Origin: Protopterus annectens
Lineage: Eukaryota > Chordata > Ceratodontiformes > Protopteridae
Length of the DNA: 64,000 nucleotides
Assembly: GCF_019279795.1 (NCBI RefSeq)
Contig: NC_056750.1
Span: forward strand, 700,780,475 to 700,844,474
Direction of reading: 5' to 3'
Under the pieces are notes generated by a model. It had not been told where the DNA came from and made no database searches. It worked only from the letters and a program-made list of their open reading frames with translations. Position 1 is the stretch's first letter, and the number at the start of each line of letters is the position of its first letter. The position numbers and the translations under genes are program-made. This document shows, piece by piece, positions 24,161 through 58,319 of the stretch.

Positions 24161-25286
24161 ATAAAAACTTAAAAAGCAGTTTCATTAAAATACTCTAAAG
24201 CATAGTCACATGGACCAATAGCTGTTTGATCACAATTATAATGGTATCTCACCTGTGAGGTGTATGTGATTATACATTGCATAAAAACCTTGCAAATTCA
24301 ATGAACTTAGCTAAAAAGTAGCTAAAAAATGTACTTAGCTAAAAATACATTAAAAGCAACATGAAAGTAATAATATAAATAAATAATCTTAAAAATCAAT
24401 TGTGTTTAAGGGCACGATCTCTAAGGAAAGGTTTAATAGTAACTCTTTCATTGAGGCTATGCCCAACATCTGCTTGCAGTCTAATGATCCATTTGTTCTC
24501 TTCCTTTTCAGTGAAATTTCCTATGTTCCCTAGTCTCATGGAGGTATGAATCAACTCCAGTGCTAAGAACTCAAAACTGTGTTTAGTGCCTTTCAATAGA
24601 ACATGCCTCGCTAACGCATTAGTTTCATTTACTTTGTTAATGGCATATAAATGCTCCCTGATTCTCTCCGTAAGGGTCCTATTAGTCTTCCCTACATAGA
24701 ACATAGTGCATGTTTGGCATACCGCTAGGTATACCAGGTTTCAAGTCCTGCAATCTGCATAGTGGTTGAACTCATAAACCTTCTTAGTGTCCGGATGTTC
24801 AAAGCTAACACTCTTCGAAATAAAAGAACAGTGATTGCAATTACGACATGGGAAAGTACCTTTCCTAACTGATTTAGGTCTGCTGTCCTTCTTACTCTCA
24901 TAGCACAGCATGTCTTTCAAGCTTCTACTCTTCTTATAAGAGAAGCTGGGTTGAGTGCCCAAGATGGTTGTCAGCCTCTCATCTAATAATAAGATCCCCC
25001 AATTCTTCTTGATGACATCTGTGATCTTCCTATTCCTATCAGTGTAAGTAATAACCATCCTTTTCTTATTTGTGGGAGTTCCAACCACTTCCAGATCTGT
25101 ATTAGGGCTCTTGTGTATATAGGGTTTAGCCTTCCCTTCATGTTCAACAAATTCTAGATTTAATAAATCTCTGAAAGGCAGTTAGCTTAGTACTAATCTA
25201 TGAACCTATAATTGTGATCAAACAGCTATTGGTCCATGTGACTATGCTTTAGAGTATTTTAATGAAACTGCTTTTTAAGTTTTTAT

Positions 25287-25333
25287 TCAAGTCTGATGAA
25301 GCGTCCATTGTAGACGCGAAAGCGCTTACTGTT
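25287..25333 (+). ncRNA. Hammerhead ribozyme motif, PLE C right arm
   Basis: CTGATGA (25293-25299), stem II GCGTC/GACGC, GAAA (25318-25321), stem III AGCGCT, then ACTG. Identical in the core to its inverted partner at 24118-24160. Confidence 0.87.
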
Positions 25334-28300
25334 CGATTGTTCTTAATAAAGGATTTTTTCGTAAGACTGGTTGGCTTCAATTGTCGTGGAGTACCTGTAC
25401 CTTTATTTTTCTGTTCACTTGTTTGGTCATACAGGTACCTTACCCCAGGAGGTATCATTTTATTTTTGTTAAATATGATAATATGCTTAATCATATTGCG
25501 AGATAAGTGGGCTTACATATAGACAGGAAAAGAAAAAAACTAAATAGAGACAATGATGAATATAAGAAAGGCCAGGCCTTACCCTATGCCTAAAGTATAT
25601 AACCATTTTGTTGGTACATCAGATAACTACATGAGAGTATGTGGAAGGTAGGGGGAAAGTTTCAGAGACCGAGACTAATGGTAGGCTTGACACAGTACAA
25701 ACTAATGAACAGGAATTTCCTGACCAAGCACCCCCATAGGAGATCAGAAAGGATAGTGAACCGTAACCGACAAAGAAATGATAATACAGATAACTGCAAT
25801 AATTCTTTTAATTTCACCCCAGCACCTCAGGGTGCTTGGAACCACCCCAGCGGACAGCAATGGGGGAGGTACTGGAATTGATTTCTCATACAGAGTGTTT
25901 AGTGAAGAGAAGGGTAACTAATAATAATAATAATTTAAAAGGAAATATTAGGGTGTTAAATGAAGGGACAACATTGAGTTTGCCGGTTTTAATATTTTCT
26001 AACTACACTCATTTGGAAATTAACCAGGTACATTTCTCTCTTTTTAATAAAAGTCTTAAATTTATACCTAGTTCTGTATTAGTCTACCAGAAACAATGAT
26101 GGAGATTAAGTTGTTTTCTAGAAATCTGGGGCCACAATCTTTGTTTTATAACAACAGAGGGGATTTAGAGAGGTAATAAATAAAAGTGAAGTTTTTAAAC
26201 TTAAAATTATGTTTAATCCTCCTACTGCCCCCCATTGTTGCTACTTATGAAAATTTGTGTTTGAGGGATACACATTCTGTTCTTAGTTCATACAAGAGGA
26301 AATATTTCAATCTTAATAGACAGGAGATGGCACTACTAAAAGAAATTAGATTAGATGACTATTAGGGTAATGAAACCCGATAAAGGGGGTGGGATGGTAT
26401 TGGTGGAGAATAATGAGTAGAGTGCAAAAATTATGGACATTTTGTACGACACCAGCAAGTATATGGAAACTTCATATAACGAAGTTATGATTGCCCATAG
26501 GAAGGTACAACTTTTTTTGGAGGATTCTCTCCTTCAGGGAATTATTTCAGAAGAATTATATGAGTTTCTTAAAACTGAGCACCCCACCATCCCACAAGCT
26601 TTTGGAATACCTAAGGTCCAAAAGGACATAATAAATCCACCCTACAGAGTGATTATTGCATCTAAAGGTAGTTCCACCTATTCCTTAGGTGTTTTTATAG
26701 ATAGACTTTTCAAATTGATTGTGTTGAAGATCAATTATATTTTGAAAGACTCATGGGATTACCTGTCTAGATTAAGGAAAGATTTATTTTCTTCAGAAGT
26801 GTCATTTACTACAATGGATGTAGTTGACCTTTTCACTAGCATTCCTCACAAGGAGGGACTTGAATTATTTTGGAGGTTATGTTAGACTTAACAGATTTGA
26901 ATAGTGCCATGATAAGTTTTGCTTTAAGTGTTATGGAAATGATTTTGGACAACGATTGTTTATGTTTGAAGGTAGCTATTTCAAGCAGATAAAGGGTGTT
27001 TCAATGGGGGCCAGTTGTGCCCCCATTTATCCAAACATGGTTATGTATGCATGGGAACGTAAATATGTTTTTCCATCTGAATATAAGGAATGATGGAGTT
27101 TGTACCTTTGTTTTTTAGATTATATTTTTATTCTTTGGAGAGAACCTATTTCAGTTTATACAGATTTTGCTATTTATTTAAATGAACTTCATTCATTTCT
27201 AACCTTCACCAGTAAAAGTTCTAACACTAGTATAGACTTTTTGGATGTAAGGTTAAGCAAAGACATGGTCGAAGGGACGTTTTGTTCTACCATTTTTAGA
27301 AAGGAGACGTTTTCTAACTCGTACTTGAACTTCACTAGCTAACATCCTTTCAAAACAAGCAAAAAACTTTTTAAAGGTCAGCTAGTGAAGGCCACTAGAC
27401 TGTGCTCAGATTGGAAACTTCTGAGGAAAGAAGTTTTATTTATTATTGATTTATTTCTTGAGAGAGGTTACCCCAGAGACCTTATTACTAAGGTCAGTAA
27501 AGAGGTAGTATCAGCTTGGGGTACGCAATTCAAACCTATCTTGGGTGTATGCATTATTTTTGCAGGGGTTCATAAGGATTCCATGAATGAGCAATTTACA
27601 AGTAGAATGGTGGTTCCATTTGGTAAAGGCTCTAAAGAGGTTAAAGAGATAATGCAAAAATACTGGATTATTTTTAGAAATAACCCTGAATTGTTAAGAA
27701 TTTTTGGGGAGGGGCTGAAATTTGTGAATAAAATGGGTAAAAATCTGAAGTATTTGTTCAACAATATTATCCTACACAATCTATCTGAAAAGGGAACAAC
27801 AAAATGTGGATGTTGCTCATATTGTAAATACATTTTAGATGAAAACATTTTTTGTTTACCCGATAGGGCTCATTCAGTGGTTTTCAAACCAGGGAATTGC
27901 ACAACAAGGGGTTTAGTTTACTTGGTTGTATGTGATTCATGTAAACACTTTTATGTAGGAAAAACAGAGAGACAGCTTAGTAAACGTATTTATGAACATG
28001 TTTATGCAATTACACAAAAAATGACAAAAATGCCTTGTATAGACATTCTATGAAATGTGTAGATTTCAAAAAGTTTAGGTTTGGGATTTTAGAAGTAATA
28101 CATATTTACGAGGGGGTTGGTGGGAGCTGGATATTGAGTTATGTGAACTGAAATGGCAATTTTTGCTTAATTCATATCATGTTCCTGGTCTTAATGAAAC
28201 TTTGTCTATAGCTTCAGTTTTAAAGTATAGGGCATTGACCAGATGAATTTTGTATAAAATGTGAATGTCTTTTTTAAAATTTTTAATTATTTAATTGAGT

Positions 28301-28351
28301 AAGTAAATGATTAATTGATTTAACATATTTAAGTTTGAGTATTTTGTGTGG

Positions 28352-28405
28352 TTTTTATTCTGATGAAGTCTCAGTATTAACCGAGACAAAAGCGCTTAAT
28401 AAACT
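28352..28405 (+). ncRNA. Hammerhead ribozyme motif with mutated core, PLE B right arm
   Basis: CTGATGA (28360-28366), stem II GTCTC/GAGAC, then AAAA (28388-28391) where GAAA is expected, stem III AGCGCT and AATAAAC pairing with upstream TTTATT. The lost core G fits a CpG-to-CpA change, so this copy is probably inactive. Confidence 0.78.
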
Positions 28406-30105
28406 TTGTTTATTGTGTTGTATGACTGCTAGACTTGGACTTATTTTACCTCTACTTCCTAGGAGAATCTTGGCTTTATGGGCACTGCTTATCCTGTTGT
28501 TTTTAGATGTTTGTGATGCAGGGTTGAGATATCCTGCCTTTGTGGTTGCAAGTCTCTGAAAAGCTAAGAAAATTTCATTGATGGGTATGGTTAATATATC
28601 AGTTTGCCCGATTATCAGTATCATATATGGCCTATCTGGACACCTACTTAAAGCTCTACTTAAGCCTCTCCACTGGTTAGATTTCTGAAGCCCAGAAAGC
28701 AACCATTGTAATGTTGTTACACAACAGTGTTGTATTCACAAACATAACTATAAACCCATTATTCTGACTAGCCTCACATGTAAAGCTATGGAATATAGAA
28801 TCACAAATCTCATTAATCTGGACATTGAAAATCTCTTAATCCTGGACTGTCATCAATTTGACTTTGTCTGAAGAAGGTCCTGACTCTTTACCACATTAAT
28901 TTATTTGAAAAAAACATCGCCAAAGCAGTGGATAGTGGTTAACCAGTACATACAGCACAACTGGACCTGGCCAAGACTTTGATATTATTTCCCCATGCAG
29001 TCATTATTAACAGACTTATAATTCTGGATATAGATCCTTATGATGTGCTCTGAATAGCTAATTGATTGACTTACACAACCCATGTGGTTACAGTCACAGG
29101 TGCCATTTCTAAAAGCAAAAAAGTTATCAGTGTTACACTTCAGGTCTGATTGTTGGGCCGCTCCTATTGGCCATCTGTTTCTTCAGACCCACACTCCAGG
29201 CCTATGGTTATTCTAAGTTTGCAGACAGCTGGAAACTTGGTGATGTTATTTGATCTTCAACTGTTCCACCATAAACTAGACCATGTTAATTGGTGCAAAG
29301 ACACTGGTTTGAAATTAAATGTGCAAAAATGTAGTGTGGTTCATTTTAGTAAATAAATTATTTTCCCATCCTGTACAAATGATGCACATCTCCAATCAAA
29401 CCCTGTCATAATGGATGTAGACACTCTTGATAATTCCTTATCATTTGATGATCATGTCTTCATAGTAGTTCAGAAATCCTTCTATGTGGCTCATCTAATT
29501 TCCAAAAGCACTCTTGATCCTGCTGTATTTGCTTCCCCTTTACTTGTGTACATCAAACTCATTATTTAATATAATGCCTTTGGTATGTATTTGTCTAAAC
29601 ATATTTTTCAACCTGAGGGACCTCAGAGATTCTTAACTTAAAAAAAAAAAATCAGCATCTTCAAAAATCTTTAGTTATTGGGACACATTGGCAGGTCCTG
29701 CATCTTTACTTAGTTTTGTATTGACTGCTCCATAGGGCTGGATGCCAAGTCTTAATTGATGTGTAGATCTGATCCAATCTGACATCATATTCCTTTGCAT
29801 AACAAATAGATCCTCAAATACCTGCTTAAAGGGACTAAACTTTAAGCATCAGATAAATAAGGCATATTGTCATGATAGATTCAAATCCCTAAGTATCTTC
29901 CACATCTGGAATAAAATTCCACTGTATTTTAAACAGAGTGGCACCTTTGCCATCTTCAAGGTAAACCCAGATAAGTGGATGAACCACCTCAAATTTTCCC
30001 CCGGCCAATCTTGCATTGCAGTCCTTGAGATTGGCGGGAACCTTTTGAATATGGGTTATTTGTTAGGCTTATAATACTGCCTAGTACTTACCTATGAACT
30101 TATTT

Positions 30106-30969
30106 CTAAAAATATGTTCTTTAACTTCTCAAAATTTTTAATAATTTTTGCCACATTTTGAATGTATGTGTTTTTGTACTCTTTTTCCCCTGCTGTCTGT
30201 CATTCATCAGACACTGCCCGGACAATCAAACTATTTGCTCCCCATCAACAAGATGAGGGCCAACCAGGAGAAGCCATCATTCAGACTACCATCAAGGGTG
30301 GTTTAAGAGTTCTTCCTGTGACTCTGCACTCCCCAGCAGATACTTAGTTCAGAGGGCAGAAAGGGTACACACAAAGGGTTGACCATGCTGGACACCTCTC
30401 ACTTCCACAATTGACTTTACCACCAAGCAACCCCTCCCCTTCACTCAAACATGGGAAGTGGTTTGCTTAGTCTTCACCAGAGAAATCACACTTCCTGATA
30501 TATTCCTTGAGTGCCTGCAGTCCTCCCCTCCTCACAGGAAAAGTTAATGGAAGATGCTCCTTGATTCATATACCTCCCTGCCTGACAGCTCCAGTGCTGG
30601 GTCTGCAGTTCAAACCACAGTCATCTGGGTAACAGTAAGGGTTTCATCCCTCTATGCCATGCAAACTGGAACATTCTGAATACATTTGAGATTAGGATAT
30701 ATCACATATTATTGGTTAAATCTATGCTGAATAGAATATGAAATGCTTACGATATTAAACCTACTATATGGCATCTAAGTCCATAACATTGTTGAAATGC
30801 ATATTCCCTTGTACATTATGTATTACCCCTCATCGTTTTCTGATCTATACTGTCTGTTGCTTTGTAATTATCTTTTTGGAGCTTTTCCCCTAGACTCCAC
30901 TGTAGATGTTATTCTGTAGTTTTTGCATTCCGGTAAACAATAATAAATGGGAGTCTGTGTTATGATGGT
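30106..30969. other. Unassigned sequence between LINE and DIRS-like relic
   Basis: No exon or transposon motif that I can name. It could include further 5' parts of the DIRS-like relic that follows, too decayed to recognise. Confidence 0.35.
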
Positions 30970-33330
30970 GTAGAATACTAGATATCAAATGAGGATTACC
31001 TGAAGAAGCTTTGTTCCCATTCAGAAGATTCTCTGAAATAAGTTTCCAGTATTTCCTTGCTTTTTCAAGAAATGCAAATGGTGGGTGAAGGCCACCACCA
31101 AGAATCGCAGCACGTTATACATGACCACTTTGCTTGCACAGACCCTAACAACAGAATAGCTGGATTTGGGCTATGGTGCTTATTTGGGGGATTAATAGCT
31201 CATGTGAGTGGCCTCCTTCTCAAATGTCATTGCATCAGTGTGTTAGCTGTCAGTTAGGTCATCAGGGCTTTGAAGAACTGCCTATTTCTAGGAGTGACTC
31301 AGGTAGTGACTGACAACATTAAAGTCATATGGAACATAAACATAGAAGCACAAAGTTATAGTGACCTCGTAGGCTGGCTATGCAGTTGTAGGATCTGGCA
31401 TTGTTCATGAATCAATCATTGGCAGTGTTTCATCTACCAAGAAAGAGTAATGTTGTAAATGATGTTTTAAACTGTGCAGTACTTTCCGATTGTGAGTGAC
31501 ATTTTAGTCCTAAGGTTTTTCAGGATCTTATGGCTTTATGTAGATAAGCAGAAGTTGAACTTTTCATGCCTCAGAAGAATGCTGAGTTCCCCATATTCTA
31601 CACGAGACACCAAGGCAGTGTAGCAAGGCCATGGGAGAGAAACTTGTTTTTATGTTTTCCACACTTCCTGAGATTCACAAGACCCTTCCAAAGCCAAAAT
31701 AAAAAACATTAAATGATTGTGATTACTCCTTGTGCAGTTTTGGTTGCCCTTCTCAAGGTATGGTGTACCAGGTTTGTTAGCTTTCTTTCAAGGAAGCTCT
31801 TTTTCAAAAGAAAGGAAAGATATTTCATCCAGCACTTCAACACCATTGTCTCATATCTTGGAGGCTAAAAATTTTGAAGTTGACCAAGGGATAATTTTCT
31901 TCCCAGCCTCTGATAGTTATTTGTCTTTTGCTGAATGCTATTGATGTGAATATAATGATGTGACTCCTTTTCATTTTTTGTTAAAGCTTTAGCTTTTTTC
32001 TCTTTTACAGCTCTGTTTCTGTGACAGTGTGTAAATATTAGTACAATTTATGTCTCATCTTGAAGTCCAGATGTCCATAGTAGAGGGTTACCTCTCAAAG
32101 TCTTAGAGAAAGAAATCTGAACAAAGCCATAAATAAAAATGGGACAAAGGCCCAAACATAGGGAAAATTTTTAAATGTTCCTCTTACAAACTTAGAAAGT
32201 TGATGGAATAACAGGTTGTGCATTAGCATGGATTTTCTGAAGGGTATGAAGTCTGAAACTCAAATGTCTGTCATTATTTTCTAACTTCAGTATTTAATGA
32301 TTTGTCACTTATTTGCCAGAAAGCCACAATTTTATGAAAAATGTACCAAAAATATGAGGTAAAAATCTGGACATTTTGCAAAAATCTGTGCAGTCGAGAG
32401 GTACTGTCGTTGCATCTTCATGCTCCTAAGATGATATTCTTCATGAATGGTATATTAATTTGTTTTTTGAATGAATGACAAAACCCCATTTTCAGATTAG
32501 TTCTCCTATTTGTTTGACGTTTATGATTAGCTAAATGGTCTTACTATTAGCCGCTAACTTGGGTAAGAGGGTTTAGGCTTGTGAGTCTTATAAGAATACA
32601 GCAGCTTTGGCTACCTGTCCTTTCTGTGTGCCTACGATTATGATGGTTGTTGCCTTAAATCAGAAGACCATCGTTCCTCATCTCATCTCATTTTTCATCC
32701 CCAGATTGAAGGTGTAAGACTTGGTATACTTTACAGAGCTGAGAAGACAACTGCTTAAATCCTCATAAATAAAAGGCGTAGAAGTTAGATCAGCTCTGTT
32801 ATCTGCTTTACATCTAGTGAGGTCAGGACTAATAGAAGGCAAATAAACCATTTCTTAATGGATTGCTAGTTCTTTTAGGAGATCTACAATGATTTTAATG
32901 GAATGACCATTCAGGATCCCATCAGTTCTTGTCTCAAAAGATGAGGGGCACTGCCCATGCAGCTTTTTTCCAGGAAGTTTCAATTGCTACTGTTTGTGAA
33001 ATAGTGACTTGATATAAGGCCCTCATCTGCCAAACATTATAAATTTCTCTGCATTTCTAAGACTTGGGTGGATTTGCTGTAGTGGTTGTCTAAGGGAGGT
33101 CAGTGATCACCTCTAACCAGTTTTTGGATGCATATCTTGGTATTCTACCAAAAAGGGTAGTGATCTATGAAGACACATATTGTTCATTCAGCCACATGCA
33201 CCTGTAGTTTATTCATCTGTGATGTCGACAGCATGCACAGAATAAGAAGTAGTGTGCTGTTATCATCTTGTCTTCTGGCACTTCTTGATTCAGAATGCTG
33301 TCCACAGCCCAGTGAGGCTACATAATCTGT
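30970..33330 (+). mobile_element. DIRS-like retroelement relic, second lineage (RT/RNase H link to recombinase end)
   Basis: Translated fragments follow the DIRS order. There is an RT-to-RNase H link near 30975-31090 (RYQMRI, KWWVKATTKN), RNase H-like blocks at 31150-31190 (GYGAYLGD) and 31300-31330, a post-RNase H VDLF-like region near 31550-31700, and recombinase-end-like sequence near 32960-33060. It is clearly different from the family at the two window ends. Very decayed with many breaks, so old; boundaries are approximate and no terminal repeats were found. Confidence 0.5.
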
Positions 33331-33839
33331 GAATTGGAGACAAGATACAGGGGCAGTAGGCAGTTACTAATATCACTGCATAACTGCTGTTATATGACTA
33401 TGTTTTTTCTGATCACAGTATGAGGTATAATTACTTGTTTTGTTTATACTTATATTGCAGAACATAGGTCTGCCTTCACGCACAGCCCAGAAAGTTGCAC
33501 TGCTGCTGTTACTGACATGGAAGTATTTTTACATATAACTCTGTAAGAACATTATGGAAATCCTTTTTAGACAAATATATATCATTGCTCATTATACCAT
33601 ATGATTCATTACTGCTAAAGATGCCAGAGTGCACTTGATATAAGGGATACCTCAATAAATATGGCATCAGTTTCATAGAACATTGCAGTGCATTTCAACA
33701 TATGTTAGGTGATGTTCGCATACGTTTACTTCAGGTTCCATGTTACCTGTGTCACATTTATAGTCTGTCGTAATAAAATCCTGTAATGGCACTTGCATGA
33801 CACCAAGTCTAATTTCAAAAAAGGAACCCGAACCAAAAC

Positions 33840-33961
33840 ATCTATTTAGAATAACTGTATTTATTACAGATTTACAGAATATACAATCTATTGCACTGCT
33901 CTGTTATACATTTACTTAGGTAATAACCATGCATATCCTGTAGTCTCCTCTTAATCTTCAT

Positions 33962-33982
<21 letters not shown>
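33840..33982 (-). CDS. MYH6/7-like: Myosin heavy chain terminal exon and 3' UTR (KMLEEE-stop)
   Basis: A pyrimidine-rich tract and TTGTAG|AAA acceptor precede AAAATGCTGGAAGAAGAATAA, six codons and a stop (33964-33962). A short acidic C-terminus in its own exon is the usual layout for sarcomeric MYH genes. The UTR runs to about 33840, judged from the AATAAA at 33865-33860. Confidence 0.8.
33860..33865 (-). terminator. Polyadenylation signal of the myosin gene
   Basis: AATAAA on the minus strand, about 100 nt after the stop codon. Cleavage would fall near 33840. A second AATAAA overlaps the stop codon region at 33966-33961 but lies too close to serve easily. Confidence 0.65.
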
Positions 33983-57705
<23,723 letters not shown>

Positions 57706-58319
57706 CTGTGGGATTGAATTAAAAAAAAAAGAACTTAGGGATCCACAATAAATGGCAAAGGAAAGGCATTGTAGAATAACAACATTTAGATCTATCAGCA
57801 TTGTGTATTAAAACAATGCATGTTGAACTGAACCAGCTCCTTTCAGCTGTGAAGTACATAATGTTGCATACAACCCTTTTATAACACATTTCTATTTTAC
57901 ACATAGTTAGGGATGGCCAAAGGTTAGCTGGCTCCCAAGAAGAAAGGGCTGCATAGTGCTCCCTTTCACCATCCCTGAGTGCCCCCATCCTGACCTACCC
58001 ACACCATCTAGATGACTTCTTTCTTCCTTTTTCTCACAGTTTGACTTAATCTTCAGTTTTTAGTACATTTGCTCATTCATTCAACACATAGGCAAGACTG
58101 ATCTCTAATAACTGTAGAAAACAACTGTATTAAGTTGGGGTCTGCAAGGCCTCCAAAAACCATGGAGGTTTCTGGATGATTTTTTGAGACGCATTTTACA
58201 GTGTTTTTTTTTCCAAGAAACTTTGCATCCAGTGATGGCCTGAGCAAAAATCATGAGTAAAGGAAGAAATTCAGTTTTCTTTAACTTTGAATCCTTTCAA
58301 AACACCCTAACTAACTAAG

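Larger units (their letters stand above)
24037..25469 (-). mobile_element. Penelope-like element C (GIY-YIG end), nested in PLE B
   Basis: Flanked by an exact 17-bp duplication, TAAATATGATAATATGC, at 24020-24036 and 25470-25486. The arms (24037-24240 and 25209-25469) are inverted and each carries a hammerhead with a complete core. The minus-strand interior encodes the C-terminal PLE region: a Cys-rich CRNCNHC block near 24840, LVYLAVCQTCTMFYVGKTNR (GIY-YIG core, near 24680-24740), and the rest of the nuclease to a stop near 24396. The RT is absent, so it is 5'-truncated. Decay is mild compared with PLE B, consistent with its later insertion. Confidence 0.88.
22822..28558 (+). mobile_element. 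Penelope-like element B (RT plus GIY-YIG), with terminal inverted repeats
   Basis: Flanked by an exact 12-bp duplication, AAAAGCTAAGAA at 22810-22821 and 28559-28570. The arms 22822-23331 and 28004-28520 are inverted copies of about 510 bp, each with a hammerhead motif. Between them are a PLE N-terminal region (23780-24008, PKGLRFYKFPTG), an RT N-part (25960-26090), RT blocks at 26433-26885 (IPQAFGIPKVQK, TTMDVVDLFTSIPH) and later (FLDVRL near 27237), and a GIY-YIG endonuclease near 27900-28040 (LVYLVVCDSCKHFYVGKT). PLE C interrupts it at 24037-25469. The left arm contains the end of the GIY-YIG region in reverse. Several frame breaks; inactive. Confidence 0.88.
20700..30105 (+). mobile_element. 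CR1-like LINE split by two Penelope-like elements
   Basis: Host LINE in three pieces: about 20700-21069 (endonuclease N-part, with GVVSVFVKDTI-like sequence), 21934-22821 (VFLLGDFNYPSIRW, the endonuclease core, then the linker with ANILADIFSVNFTPP-like sequence), and 28559-30105 (RT and C-terminal region, ending TACTTACCTATGAAC). Removing the two inserted elements and one copy of each 12-bp target duplication leaves about 2.8 kb in colinear CR1 order, the longest CR1-like copy here. The palm motif reads FADS (about 29218-29229). It is decayed throughout and inactive. Confidence 0.8.

Noticed and set aside
25170-25209. CR1-like 3' tail (AGTACTAATCTATGAACCTA) inside PLE C
   Set aside because: Too short to call a separate insertion; could be a remnant swept in when the PLE was formed.
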